Below are positions 33,488 to 44,084 of a stretch of DNA of 64,000 nucleotides, one piece after another. The notes below the pieces were generated by a model, which worked only from the letters and a program-made list of their open reading frames with translations, made no database searches and had not been told where the DNA came from. A program made the position numbers and the translations under genes. Numbering within the stretch: the first letter of the stretch is position 1; the number at the start of each line of letters is the position of its first letter. Source of the DNA: Hydrogenimonas sp. SS33 (GTDB lineage: Bacteria > Campylobacterota > Campylobacteria > Campylobacterales > Hydrogenimonadaceae); contig NZ_AP026369.1 of assembly GCF_040436365.1 (NCBI RefSeq), positions 1,117,501 to 1,181,500 of the forward strand. The letters run 5' to 3'.

Positions 33488-35836
33488 TCACTTGTAATAA
33501 TTGCTGCTGTATCCGTAGTTGTATCCGTATCCGAAGCCGTAGGCTCCCGTTTTCGCACTCTGCTTGACCCCGTTGAGAACGATCCCCGCCTTGAGTTCGT
33601 GACTTTCGACAAAACGGTTGATGTTTTTGAAAAAGTCCTTTTTCGAATATTCCGCACGCACGACAATGAGGTTGATATCCGACATGCGCATGAGAATCAT
33701 CGCATCGGTCACCAGGCCGATAGGCGGTGAATCGAGAATGACATAATCGTATTCGGAAAGCAGTGTTTTGATGGCCCTTTTGAAGTTGTCGGACATCAGC
33801 AGTTCCGAGGGGTTGGGAGGCGTGGGCCCGCTTGTTATGACATCCAGATCATCGTCTTTTGTATGCTGGATCACCTCTTTTAGCGTAACCTTTCCGGCCA
33901 ACAACATGCTCATACCTTCCTTATTCGGCACCCGAAGTTTCTCATGCAGACTGGAACGACGCATATCCAGATCGATAACGATCACCTTTTTGCCGCCTTT
34001 TGCAATGATTTTCGCCAGCTCGACCGTTGTCGTCGTCTTACCCTCCTGGGGTATTGAGGAGGTGACGGTCACGAGTTTCGACTTGTTGGAATCGGCAAGA
34101 AACTCCAGGTTGGTCCGAATGACACGAAGCGCTTCGTAATAGGCCGCGGGTTTGGTCTTCTTCCTTCCGAAATCGGGAATGACCCCGTAGAGAGGCAAAT
34201 GGGTCAGTTTTTCCACGTCTTCGGCCGATTTGATCGTATTGTCGAGCATTTTGCGGACAAACGCCTGCAGCAAACCGAATACCAGTCCCAGCAGCAGTCC
34301 GATAAGCACAATCCTTTTCCGGTTCGGTTTTACCGGGGTACCCGGTACAAGCGCCCTGTCGAGAATCTGTATCTCCGAAACTTTGGACGCTTCGATGATC
34401 GCGGTTTCGGCCCGTTTTTGAAGCAGATAGGAGTAGATTTTCTCATTGACCATAAAGTCGCGTGTCAGCTGTGTCAGCTGCTGTTCCTCTTTCGGAAGGG
34501 TCTGCAGAGCCTGCTTGTTCTGTTCGATTCGCTTGACCAGGGACTCTTTACGGATTTTCAGTCCGTTCAGCGTACTTTTGATAGATTCTATCAACATACT
34601 TTTGAGCCTGCGGATCTGTTCCGTTACCTTGACAACGTCGGGATGCAGTTCCGTAAAGTCGACAAGAAGTGTCGAACGAAGGGAAGCGGCTTCCTGAAGT
34701 TTGGTAATGAGACCGCTGATGATGGGCCCCACCAATTGGGCGGAGCTGACATCGATTCCTTTGATATCCTTGTCGGATTTGATGTAGGCCAAAAGGTTTT
34801 CGAGAATACTGATCTTGGTATTGATCTCGTATAGTTTGCTCTCCAGGTCACTGAGTTTCTGGGTCGTGGTTCCGGCTTTGGTTCCTACATCCATAATGAC
34901 ATGGGTCGCTTTGAACGATTCGAGTTTCGTGGCCGACTTCTGCAGGGTTTTATGTATCGCTTCGAGCTGCTGATCTATGAATTTCAGAGTTTTGTTTGCG
35001 CTTTCCGTCTTGAGCCGTATTTTCTCTTCATTGTAGGCGTTGACCACGGCATCCACTATCTCTTTCGCCCGAAGAGGTACCGTATCGGAGAATGAAACAG
35101 CGACGATCTGACCATAATTGGAAAGCGGTTCAGCCTCTATGCCGTTTTGTATGAAACCGTACATATACTCGTTGGGGAACATACTGAAGGCATAGATCGG
35201 CCGGTTCATATCGAAGACTTTCTGAATCGTTGCCGTGAACCAGGGGGTGTTGATCTTCTCGCCGTAAGTATGGATTTTGCTGTACTCCACGGGCTTTTTC
35301 GCCGCAAGATGGAAATAGCTCAAAATCTTGTATTTGAGCTTGCTTGACCAGGAGGGCTTGATTTCAAGCCTGAAATGATCCCTGTCTACAGGGTAGAGGC
35401 GAATGAGTTTCCCATAGAAAGAGGGATCCAGAGCTTCTACCGAAACGACAAAGGGGGAATTCTTGTAGAGTTCGACCTTTTTTAACTTCTCTACAGTGAA
35501 GTATCTGTTCCCGATATCGAGATTCTCCAGCGCTTTCTTCGCCAGAAATCGGGATCTCATCAAAGCGAATTCGTCTTCAAGATTGTAAACACCGGCAGAG
35601 AGTGCGGCATTGACGATATCCCCGCCCTGTCCGGCTCCGCCCCCCTTTCCTTCCGATGAAATTTTCATTGTTGTCGTCGCACTGTAGACATCGGGAGCAA
35701 AATAGGCATAAATACCGGCCCCCGCAAGAAACACAACTGTTATGAAAAGAATGGACCATTTGAAGCGCAGAACCGTTCGGAGAATCTCCTTGAAATCGAT
35801 CTGTTCGAAACTGTTGAGACTGGCTTGTTCGTTCAA
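33488..35836 (-). CDS. Wzc-like polysaccharide co-polymerase and tyrosine autokinase
   Basis: 782 residues. N-terminal Wzz domain with a first membrane helix near residues 28–48 (ILFITVVFLAGAGIYAYFA), a long coiled-coil periplasmic section (about 250–470), a second helix near 520–540 (KRIVLIGLLLGLVFGLL), then a cytoplasmic BY-kinase: Walker A SSIPQEGKTTTT near 592, Walker A' VIVIDLDMRRSS, and Walker B YVILDSPPIG. The tail GAYGFGYGYNYGYSSNYYK holds seven tyrosines, the autophosphorylation cluster. It controls chain length and export with the Wza-like protein. The start is TTG at 35836, preceded by AAGGGGG. Twelve bases separate it from the upstream export gene. Confidence 0.9.
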   Translation of the reverse strand: MNEQASLNSFEQIDFKEILRTVLRFKWSILFITVVFLAGAGIYAYFAPDVYSATTTMKISSEGKGGGAGQGGDIVNAALSAGVYNLEDEFALMRSRFLAKKALENLDIGNRYFTVEKLKKVELYKNSPFVVSVEALDPSFYGKLIRLYPVDRDHFRLEIKPSWSSKLKYKILSYFHLAAKKPVEYSKIHTYGEKINTPWFTATIQKVFDMNRPIYAFSMFPNEYMYGFIQNGIEAEPLSNYGQIVAVSFSDTVPLRAKEIVDAVVNAYNEEKIRLKTESANKTLKFIDQQLEAIHKTLQKSATKLESFKATHVIMDVGTKAGTTTQKLSDLESKLYEINTKISILENLLAYIKSDKDIKGIDVSSAQLVGPIISGLITKLQEAASLRSTLLVDFTELHPDVVKVTEQIRRLKSMLIESIKSTLNGLKIRKESLVKRIEQNKQALQTLPKEEQQLTQLTRDFMVNEKIYSYLLQKRAETAIIEASKVSEIQILDRALVPGTPVKPNRKRIVLIGLLLGLVFGLLQAFVRKMLDNTIKSAEDVEKLTHLPLYGVIPDFGRKKTKPAAYYEALRVIRTNLEFLADSNKSKLVTVTSSIPQEGKTTTTVELAKIIAKGGKKVIVIDLDMRRSSLHEKLRVPNKEGMSMLLAGKVTLKEVIQHTKDDDLDVITSGPTPPNPSELLMSDNFKRAIKTLLSEYDYVILDSPPIGLVTDAMILMRMSDINLIVVRAEYSKKDFFKNINRFVESHELKAGIVLNGVKQSAKTGAYGFGYGYNYGYSSNYYK

Positions 35837-35848
35837 ATCCCGGCCCCC

Positions 35849-36730
35849 TTACTGAGCAGCCGGCGCGGCTGATGGAGAAACCACAAAGCCGGGAGCCTGT
35901 CCGTCACTGGGCAGAACCCCGAGGCTGTATGCCTGGTCAAGCGAGCTGAAGGTCAGGAACGGGGACATAACCGTCGTCAGGAAATTGAAAATCTGGGATT
36001 TTTCCTGGAGCCCTTTGTTGAAGGCTTTGAAGTCGCGCGGCGGCACATAGACAATATCGTTGGGGCGGAGAATGAGACTGGCCATTTTCAGCTTCCTCAG
36101 GTCGGTAAGGTCCACCTGTCGGATCTGCGGATGGCGAAGGTCACCGCGAATAATGATGATTTCATTTCGCTTTCCGTCTTCCGTAAGGTCTCCGGAAAGC
36201 GCCAACGCTTCAAACAGTGTCATAGTGCCGCTCGTAAGGGGTTTGACTCCCGGAGAGCCGACCTCACCCAGAACAAAAAGGCGCTGATTCAGAATTTTGA
36301 CGGAAACGAAAGGATTCCGAAGGTATTTTTTATACTCCTTCGTCAGGTGATCGGCAGCCTGGGTCTCTGTCAGTCCCGCAACCTTCACTTCGCCGATCAG
36401 CGGTATGAGAATCTTTCCGTTGGGCGGAACGAGCATCCCGTCGGTGCCGGCACGGTTGACATACATGCTGCTGACATCGAGAATCGATTTCATCTGCCCG
36501 CCGATGGACGAGGCACTCTGGTTGAAGACATGGATTTCGAGCCTGTCACCGGGCTGGATCTTCCATTCGTAGCGAAGCTCTTTCTCGTAATCCGCATCGG
36601 AAACTTCGGTCGTTATGTTCTCTTCATCCAGACCCTGGTTGAAGTAGACATAATCTTTGTTGGCTTCCGAGCAGCCTGAAAAGTAGAGAGCCATTCCCAT
36701 TAGCAGGGAAAAGAGTGCGATCTTTTTCAT
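35849..36730 (-). CDS. Wza-like polysaccharide export lipoprotein
   Basis: 293 residues from the ATG at 36730, chosen because it gives a lipoprotein signal (KKIALFSLLMGMALYFSGC, lipidated Cys at residue 20) and has AGGGG about eight bases upstream; a longer frame runs up to 36943 through the tRNA region and is not credible. After the signal come the Poly_export domain (WKIQPGDRLEIHVFNQ) and SLBB-like repeats (GKILIPLIGEVKVAGLTE; FVLGEVGSPGVKPL). The mature protein should form the outer-membrane exit pore for the polymer, paired with the Wzc-like kinase in the same operon. It ends in an Ala/Pro-rich tail. Confidence 0.87.
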   Translation of the reverse strand: MKKIALFSLLMGMALYFSGCSEANKDYVYFNQGLDEENITTEVSDADYEKELRYEWKIQPGDRLEIHVFNQSASSIGGQMKSILDVSSMYVNRAGTDGMLVPPNGKILIPLIGEVKVAGLTETQAADHLTKEYKKYLRNPFVSVKILNQRLFVLGEVGSPGVKPLTSGTMTLFEALALSGDLTEDGKRNEIIIIRGDLRHPQIRQVDLTDLRKLKMASLILRPNDIVYVPPRDFKAFNKGLQEKSQIFNFLTTVMSPFLTFSSLDQAYSLGVLPSDGQAPGFVVSPSAAPAAQ

Positions 36731-36754
36731 TGTCTGCCCCTGTATTAAAGTTGT

Positions 36755-36768
36755 TGATATATATTTTA
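36755..36768 (-). promoter_or_regulatory. Candidate promoter for the wza–wzc-like operon
   Basis: Reading the minus strand, GGTAAAATATATATCAAC forms an AT-rich -10-like block about 30 bases before the export-gene start. No -35 is obvious. The position, downstream of the tRNA and upstream of a good ribosome site, suits a promoter for these two genes, but the exact box is not fixed. Confidence 0.3.
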
Positions 36769-36889
36769 CCTGATGGATGTTTAAATACGGATTCAAAAGA
36801 GTCTGAATCCCGGCAAAATCAAGATGGTGAATGTCGAAAAGATTGATTGCATGAAAAAAGAAAAAAAGTGTGCGGTAAAAAAAGAGATA

Positions 36890-36975
36890 TGGTGCGCAGA
36901 GCGAGACTTGAACTCGCACGCCGTAATGGCACTGCCCCCTCAAGACAGCGTGTCTACCGATTCCACCACCTGCGC
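36890..36975 (-). tRNA. tRNA-Leu (anticodon GAG)
   Basis: 86 bases, class II tRNA. The acceptor stem pairs GCGCAGG with TCTGCGC (one G·T pair at the base). The D arm has GGTGGTGGAATCGGTAGACA, the anticodon stem CTGTC/GGCAG encloses the loop TTGAGGG with anticodon GAG, and the T arm is GCGAG–TTCAAGT–CTCGC. A long variable arm lies between. The 3' CCA is encoded. It reads CUC/CUU codons. It lies between atpE and the wza-like gene. Confidence 0.95.
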
Positions 36976-37027
36976 ACTTGACAGAGAGTTGTAGAGAAGA
37001 ACCTCTTATTCAGAGGCCGAAATTTTA

Positions 37028-37063
37028 ACAAAAAAAACGGGCGGCGTCAAGAGCGCCGCCCGT
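37028..37063 (-). terminator. Rho-independent terminator of atpE
   Basis: A perfect ten-base-pair stem (37037–37046 with 37054–37063, loop TCAAGAG) followed on the minus strand by a run of about eight T. It ends 20 bases after the atpE stop codon and separates the strongly expressed atpE from the tRNA and export genes. Confidence 0.9.
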
Positions 37064-37082
37064 AAAAACGAACGTTCCCGAA

Positions 37083-37388
37083 TTATCCGAGGAAAGGGTT
37101 CGCGTAGAGAGCGATCAGGGCGATAACCAGGGTATAGATAACCTGTGCTTCGATCATCGCCAGGGCGATGAACATGGTCGTCATCAGCTTACCGCCGAGA
37201 CCGGGGTTGCGAGCCGTACCGGCGATGGTAGCGGCAGCGGTGTTACCCATACCGATCGCGCCGCCCAGGGCAGCCAGACCGAGGCCGACACCGGCAGCGA
37301 CAACGCTGTACGCCTGAATCATCGATTCACCTTCGCCCGCAAACGCGAAACCTGCGAATGCAACCATCAGAAGAAAAAACTTTTTCAT
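37083..37388 (-). CDS. atpE: F0F1 ATP synthase subunit c
   Basis: 101 residues, longer than the usual ~80 because of an N-terminal hydrophobic extension (KKFFLLMVAFAGFAFAGEGE) that looks like a cleavable signal, as in other Campylobacterota. The two hairpin helices follow: the first is Gly/Ala-rich (GVGLGLAALGGAIGMG) and the polar loop has ARNPGL. The second carries the ion-binding glutamate in MIEAQVIYTLV (E79). It forms the rotor ring of the synthase. The gene stands alone with its own promoter and terminator, the known arrangement in this phylum. AGGAG is about eight bases before the ATG. Confidence 0.96.
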   Translation of the reverse strand: MKKFFLLMVAFAGFAFAGEGESMIQAYSVVAAGVGLGLAALGGAIGMGNTAAATIAGTARNPGLGGKLMTTMFIALAMIEAQVIYTLVIALIALYANPFLG

Positions 37389-37486
37389 GAAAAGCTCCTG
37401 TAGTATTTTTTCCGGAATTGACGCTCCGGCTGCGCTGCAAAGTCCGTTCGGCTTGCGTATCCCTACTTATCACTTTGCATGGCGCA

Positions 37487-37492
37487 TTATAC
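37487..37492 (-). promoter_or_regulatory. Probable atpE promoter (-10 box)
   Basis: On the minus strand GGTATAATGCG contains a perfect TATAAT about 99 bases before the atpE start, preceded by a T-rich stretch (37495–37510) and no consensus -35. The inferred leader of roughly 90 bases contains a short hairpin around CCGGAGCGTCAATTCCGG. Together with the terminator it makes atpE an independent transcript. Confidence 0.6.
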
Positions 37493-37514
37493 CTTCTCTT
37501 GCGTAAAAAAAGTT

Positions 37515-39719
<2,205 letters not shown>

Positions 39720-39773
39720 AATCGTCGACTTCCTTGGTAGGGTGGATTTTGTTCTATTTTAGCGCGTTTGCGG

Positions 39774-40043
39774 TTAAAAGCGAAAACGCTTCGCGTGCGC
39801 ATCCTGGGGAAACTGCTGGGCGATCTCCTCTTCGCTGAAGGCAAAGCGGTAGTTTTCGATGTAGCGTTTGAGAAGGTCGTAGGCTTCGTTGATGCGGGCC
39901 ATCTCCTCCTCGTCACCCCCGATATCGGGGTGTTTGCCGCCGGCGAGGTAGCGGTAGCGGTCGGTGATCTCTTTCAGGCTGACACGGGTGGGCAGCCCCA
40001 GGGTTTCGAGAGCTCTGTGGATCTCCTCATAGGCCCGGCTCAT
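39774..40043 (-). CDS. Small J-domain protein
   Basis: 89 residues, essentially a lone J domain: an EEIHRALETLGLPTRVSLKEITDRYRYL helix I/II region, the diagnostic HPD at residues 38–40 (KHPDIGG), and INEAYDLLKRYIENYRF as helix III. It lacks the Gly/Phe, zinc and substrate-binding parts of DnaJ, so it should only stimulate an Hsp70 ATPase, with specificity from its location or short tail. The ATG overlaps the stop of the MCE gene (four bases), so it may serve that envelope operon, or the pnp gene that follows. Confidence 0.82.
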   Translation of the reverse strand: MSRAYEEIHRALETLGLPTRVSLKEITDRYRYLAGGKHPDIGGDEEEMARINEAYDLLKRYIENYRFAFSEEEIAQQFPQDAHAKRFRF

Positions 40044-41488
40044 TTGGAGGCACCCGCCCCCGCGCTGGCGGCACCGCCGAGAAGATACTTCATCCGGTCG
40101 TCTTCGAAACGGATTCCCAGGCCGAAAAGCAGGTTGTCCGCATCGGAGTTGAGGAAGTTGTCGTACCCCGCGTAGGCGTTGATATGTTTGTAGAAACGGT
40201 AACGTACCAGTGCCCTGAGGTGGGGGTTGTCTCCGCGGATGTCGTTGACGGCGTTGAAGTCGTAAGCGTCGAGGGAGAATTTCAGTTTGTCGTGGTTCAT
40301 GTAGTAGTCGACGCCGGCGCCGGCCGTACTTTCAATGATGCCGCCTCTGACCATGAAATCCCTATACCGTTTCCCCACCTGGGCCGAGACGTACCATTTC
40401 CCCTCTTCGTGGTCCATGTCGCCGGGGTACCTTCCGTCTGATTTTCGTTCTGTATAATCCGGGGAAGAGATGACGTCGATCATATAGTGGCGGGAGTAGT
40501 AGGGCATATAGTCGATATGGAGCCCCCCTTTGAAGTTGCCGTCGTCCGCCATATAGAAGCCGTCCATGCCCAGTTCGAGCCTGGTCTGGGTGACGGAGTC
40601 GAGGTAGCGGTCGAGCTTGGCGATGGTCCCCTGCCCTTTCGTGAAGAAGTGGTCCACCGACGTGAGGGCACGGTTGAGGGGTTTGCGGTTCTCTTTGACC
40701 ACGGCGTCGAGCTGGTCTTCGAGAGATTCGAATTTTCTGGCCAGCGTCGGCAGGCGGTCGTTGAGGGTTTCGCCCGCCCCCTTGTAGGCATCCAGCGTCT
40801 TGTCGAGTTTCGCCAGCAGCGTGGGGAGCTGGGCGTTGATGCTGTCGGCGCTTTTGGAGAATTTGGAAGACATCCGGGCGAACCGTTTGGCCGCATCGTT
40901 GATATTGAGCACCAGGTTGTCGATGTTCTCTTTGTTCTGGCCGACAATATCTTTCAAATCACCGGTCAGCTTCTGCAGGTTGGCGAAAGTCTCTTTGAGC
41001 TGCCCCCGGCTTCTGGCGTCGAGGGTTTCGCGCAGTTCGTGGATGAACTTCTTCAGCTCCGCCGCCGCCGAGGCCACTTCGGTTCCCATCTCTTCCAGGG
41101 AGGCGGAGGGCTTCTCTTTCTCGATGGTGCCGTTTTCGGCGAGATAGGTGCGGGATGTTCCCGGCACGATGTTGACGAACTTGCTCCCAAGCAGGGAGTC
41201 CTGGGCCAGGGCCACTTCGGAGTCGGCGGGGATTTTCGCCTTTTTATAGATGAACATCGTCACCACGACCCGGGTGCCGTCGAGGCCGATACCCTTCACA
41301 TACCCGATATCGACCCCTTTCATCTTCACCTTGGCATGCTTCTCCAGACCGCTGGCGTCGCTGACGACGGCATGGACGTCATACCCCTTCTTCCCGAGGC
41401 CCTGGAATTTGTTGACCTGGGTACTCAACAAAAAAAGAAGAATCAACCCTATCGTAACAAAAAGTCCGACTTTCGCTTCCGTTCTCAC
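40040..41488 (-). CDS. MCE/MlaD-family lipid-transport protein with barrel-like C-terminus
   Basis: 482 residues. An N-terminal membrane anchor (residues 6–22) is followed by one MCE domain (about 36–115; KVKMKGVDIGYVKGIGLDG, ALAQDSLLGSKFVNIVPG). A long helical section follows (about 130–300) and then a beta-rich part (303–470) with alternating aromatic and small residues in about nine strands (KWYVSAQVGKRY, HLRALVRYRFYKHINAYAGY, NLLFGLGIRFED), like an outer-membrane barrel fragment. MlaD itself is about 180 residues and has none of this. It should move phospholipid between membranes, perhaps reaching both. Neighbours are lptD upstream, three bases away, and the J-domain gene downstream. Confidence 0.8.
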   Translation of the reverse strand: MRTEAKVGLFVTIGLILLFLLSTQVNKFQGLGKKGYDVHAVVSDASGLEKHAKVKMKGVDIGYVKGIGLDGTRVVVTMFIYKKAKIPADSEVALAQDSLLGSKFVNIVPGTSRTYLAENGTIEKEKPSASLEEMGTEVASAAAELKKFIHELRETLDARSRGQLKETFANLQKLTGDLKDIVGQNKENIDNLVLNINDAAKRFARMSSKFSKSADSINAQLPTLLAKLDKTLDAYKGAGETLNDRLPTLARKFESLEDQLDAVVKENRKPLNRALTSVDHFFTKGQGTIAKLDRYLDSVTQTRLELGMDGFYMADDGNFKGGLHIDYMPYYSRHYMIDVISSPDYTERKSDGRYPGDMDHEEGKWYVSAQVGKRYRDFMVRGGIIESTAGAGVDYYMNHDKLKFSLDAYDFNAVNDIRGDNPHLRALVRYRFYKHINAYAGYDNFLNSDADNLLFGLGIRFEDDRMKYLLGGAASAGAGASK

Positions 41489-41491
41489 TGC

Positions 41492-43642
41492 TTATATTCC
41501 CTGATGAATGGTTTGCGTATAGGCCCCGAAGGGCACCAGATTGATCGTAAAATAGAGTGTGACATTGTGGATGTTGTCAGCCTCGTCGGCGGAGGTGAGA
41601 ATCGGCAGAATCTCGTCCCGCACGCCGATGTCCAGATCCCAGCAGTGCCTGAAAAAGTGGACCCCGACCCCCCAGCGGTTCACTTTTCCCTCCAGGTTGT
41701 CGTAGGCGACACTGCCGTAGTAGTCGTTTCCGTCTTCGGCCCGGTATCTGCCGTAGAGGGAGAAGAAGTCGGAGGTTTTTTCCAGTTTCCCGTAGTCTGG
41801 GTCGTTCACATCCCGGTTCAATCTCTGTTTATAGAAATGGTTAAGCATTATATCGAATTGGGGATAGGTCACTTTGAAATAGGAGGTCGCCCCCGAAATA
41901 TTGTGCAGGTAGTAGGAGAAAAAGAGGTCCGTATAGAGTTCATAATGTTCCAGAAAACGGTAGCGCACTTCCTGCTCCAGGTCGCCGAAACGGTTGTACT
42001 TTTCTGCGATCTCATCGACAGGTTCATAAAGAATCGGCTGGGCGATGCGGTAGTAGAGAAACTCTTTCCCGCTCCCGTCGTAGAGATAGTTGGTGGCGCT
42101 CATGAGAAGGTTCTCCCGGGGAGACCTCAGCACCGAAACGTAGTCGGCCGTTTTGCCCCGCTCGCTGCTGAAGCTGGGTTTGTCATAGGTGACACGCAGC
42201 TGCATCGTATGGAAAATGTCGCCGTAACGCTTCGCCAGGTCGGTGTAGACGTCGATGGTGTGGTAGTTTCGAAAGAGCGAGTAGTACCCCAGGTCGTAGG
42301 TTTGTCCATCAGATGCCGTGTACTGCTCCATATTGGCGTAGGAGCTGTAGGAGTAGTAGAGGTTTTCGGAAACGGAGAAGCGCAGATAGTCGTCGAAGAG
42401 GTCCCAGTAGAGCGTGAGCGGAAGGTTCAGCTCCTGAAACTGGATATGCTGCCCCTTTTCGTTGAAGTAGTGGTTGTAGCGGTAGTCGAGTGAGTACTGC
42501 AGGAAATTGAGGTCCAGCACAGAGGTCTGGTAGTGGTGGAGCTGGACGGTCGGAACGTTCTGAAAGGTAGCCCGCTGCTGCTTGCGGTTCAGATTGGTGT
42601 CGATGAAATATTTTCCGTAGACGCCCACATAGTTGTCGGGTGTATTGAAAAAGTAGTTGATGCGCGACTGCACCTGGGAGCTGTGGGCCAGCTCCGCGGT
42701 GGTTGCGGCCTGCAGATTGATGTAGTCCGGGTCATTGAGATAGGTGACATCCACATAGAGGCCGTCGTCGTAGTCGCCGCCTGCGGAGGTGAAGGGCGAC
42801 CGGTTTTCATAATGGAGTTCCGCACCGTAGTGGTCGCTGTTTTTCAGGTCATATTTTTCCACATACTTCGCTTTGGACCTGAAATAGCCCGCTTTGACAT
42901 ACCCGCCGGAGTGGGGGGTGTCGACGAAGCGGAAGGTGGCGTATCCGCCGGCACCCCGATCCACACGGAACTGCGGTGTCAGCTCCAGATCCCACTGGGG
43001 GTCCATGGCGATGTAGAGCGACTGGGAATAGATGAAGCCGTCCCGGTTGGAGATGCCGAAACTGGGACGCAGCAGGCCCGTTTTGCGCTTATGGATGAGA
43101 GAGGTGCCGATATAGGGGAGGTAGAAAACCGGCGTCTGACGTACATAGAAGCGGGGGTTCCAGATATCCAGCCATTTGGAGGTGCTGTTGTATTCGGCGG
43201 AGCTGAATTCGATGTGCCAGTCGGGGCACCGGGTGTCGCAGCTGGAGACAAACGCTTTTGTCAGATCCATCTCCTCCTTCTTCCGCACCGCCTCTTTTCC
43301 CCTCGCCCAGAGCTGGGTCTGGTAGCCGGTGAGGAAGTAGTGTTCGAACCGGTCGACATCCTTTTTCAGGTCCAGGTAGACATAGTCGCTGAGCACCGTG
43401 TATTCGAGCCCCCGCATCAGGGTGACATCGCCATAGAGCTGCATAACGGAGCGGTTGGTGTCGTAGACCGCGCGATCGGCCTGCAGAATCATATCTTTGT
43501 AGTAGACCACCACATCCCCCTCTGCGGTGACCCTCTCCCCTGCACGGTGGACCTGGGCAGCCATCAGCTGGACATTGGCCTGGGGTGCCTCCTTAGCCAG
43601 GAGAAACAGAGGAAGCAGAAGAAGAACAAGGAGACTACGCAT
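41492..43642 (-). CDS. lptD: LPS-assembly protein LptD
   Basis: 716 residues. A signal peptide ([15 protein letters not shown], cleavage near residue 16) is followed by the periplasmic OstA/LptA-like jellyroll (LMAAQVHRAGERVTAEGDV, MQLYGDVTLMRG) and then a large barrel domain rich in aromatic beta strands. The start of the barrel contains CDTRCPDWH, the paired cysteines expected to be disulphide-linked. It inserts LPS into the outer leaflet with LptE. Its start overlaps the RDD gene by eight bases, and the MCE gene follows after three bases, forming an envelope operon. Confidence 0.9.
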   Translation of the reverse strand: MRSLLVLLLLPLFLLAKEAPQANVQLMAAQVHRAGERVTAEGDVVVYYKDMILQADRAVYDTNRSVMQLYGDVTLMRGLEYTVLSDYVYLDLKKDVDRFEHYFLTGYQTQLWARGKEAVRKKEEMDLTKAFVSSCDTRCPDWHIEFSSAEYNSTSKWLDIWNPRFYVRQTPVFYLPYIGTSLIHKRKTGLLRPSFGISNRDGFIYSQSLYIAMDPQWDLELTPQFRVDRGAGGYATFRFVDTPHSGGYVKAGYFRSKAKYVEKYDLKNSDHYGAELHYENRSPFTSAGGDYDDGLYVDVTYLNDPDYINLQAATTAELAHSSQVQSRINYFFNTPDNYVGVYGKYFIDTNLNRKQQRATFQNVPTVQLHHYQTSVLDLNFLQYSLDYRYNHYFNEKGQHIQFQELNLPLTLYWDLFDDYLRFSVSENLYYSYSSYANMEQYTASDGQTYDLGYYSLFRNYHTIDVYTDLAKRYGDIFHTMQLRVTYDKPSFSSERGKTADYVSVLRSPRENLLMSATNYLYDGSGKEFLYYRIAQPILYEPVDEIAEKYNRFGDLEQEVRYRFLEHYELYTDLFFSYYLHNISGATSYFKVTYPQFDIMLNHFYKQRLNRDVNDPDYGKLEKTSDFFSLYGRYRAEDGNDYYGSVAYDNLEGKVNRWGVGVHFFRHCWDLDIGVRDEILPILTSADEADNIHNVTLYFTINLVPFGAYTQTIHQGI

Positions 43643-44084
43643 TCACGACCAATGTTCTGGCGGTTTTGTCGTGCCACGCCTGGCGCGCGGGGTCGAAGAA
43701 GGCCCATAGAAAGCCCAGATAGAAGACCATGCCGCTGATGACCCGGAAGATGGCCCGGTTGAAGGCGACGCCCAGGCGGGGAATCTGCATCGTCTCCGCC
43801 TCTGCGACGCGCATCTTCATGGCCATTTTCCCCAAAGAGGCCCCATACTGCCACACGAAGAGCGTATGGTAGAGAATCTGGGTCATCACCATATAGAGGG
43901 AGACACCGTTGATGAGCGCCGCGATCTCTTCCGTACTCTGCGCCGCGGCAATCGGCTCCCACAGAAGCACGACGAAGATGAGGCTGATCAGCGTGTCGTC
44001 GATGGCGAATGCAACGGTCCTGCGCCCCAGGGGCGCCAACTGCGCGCCCGACTCGCGCAGGGACCGTTCGAGCGTCTCATCCAT
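43635..44084 (-). CDS. RDD-family membrane protein
   Basis: 149 residues from the ATG at 44084; an upstream ATG at 44174 lies inside purD and gives a low-complexity N-terminus. The RDD domain shows [19 protein letters not shown] (R...D..D signature), then [22 protein letters not shown] near residue 77–98, and [21 protein letters not shown] as the last membrane part. RDD proteins are small three-helix membrane proteins, some implicated in ion/osmolyte movement; no specific role is assigned. It overlaps purD by eight bases and lptD by eight bases. Confidence 0.82.
   Translation of the reverse strand: MDETLERSLRESGAQLAPLGRRTVAFAIDDTLISLIFVVLLWEPIAAAQSTEEIAALINGVSLYMVMTQILYHTLFVWQYGASLGKMAMKMRVAEAETMQIPRLGVAFNRAIFRVISGMVFYLGFLWAFFDPARQAWHDKTARTLVVNA

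Noticed and set aside
33450-33490. Bidirectional terminator between the phosphatase and kinase genes
   Set aside because: TGCCGG (33454–33459) and CCGGCA (33476–33481) can pair, but the loop is 16 bases and no T run follows on either side.
36731-36943. Upstream extension of the Wza-like frame to 36943
   Set aside because: The extension runs through the 3' part of tRNA-Leu and buries the lipoprotein signal; the ATG at 36730 has a good ribosome site and gives a normal lipoprotein.
40487-42493. A 668-codon open frame across the MCE and lptD genes
   Set aside because: It crosses the junction of two real minus-strand genes and shows no domain.
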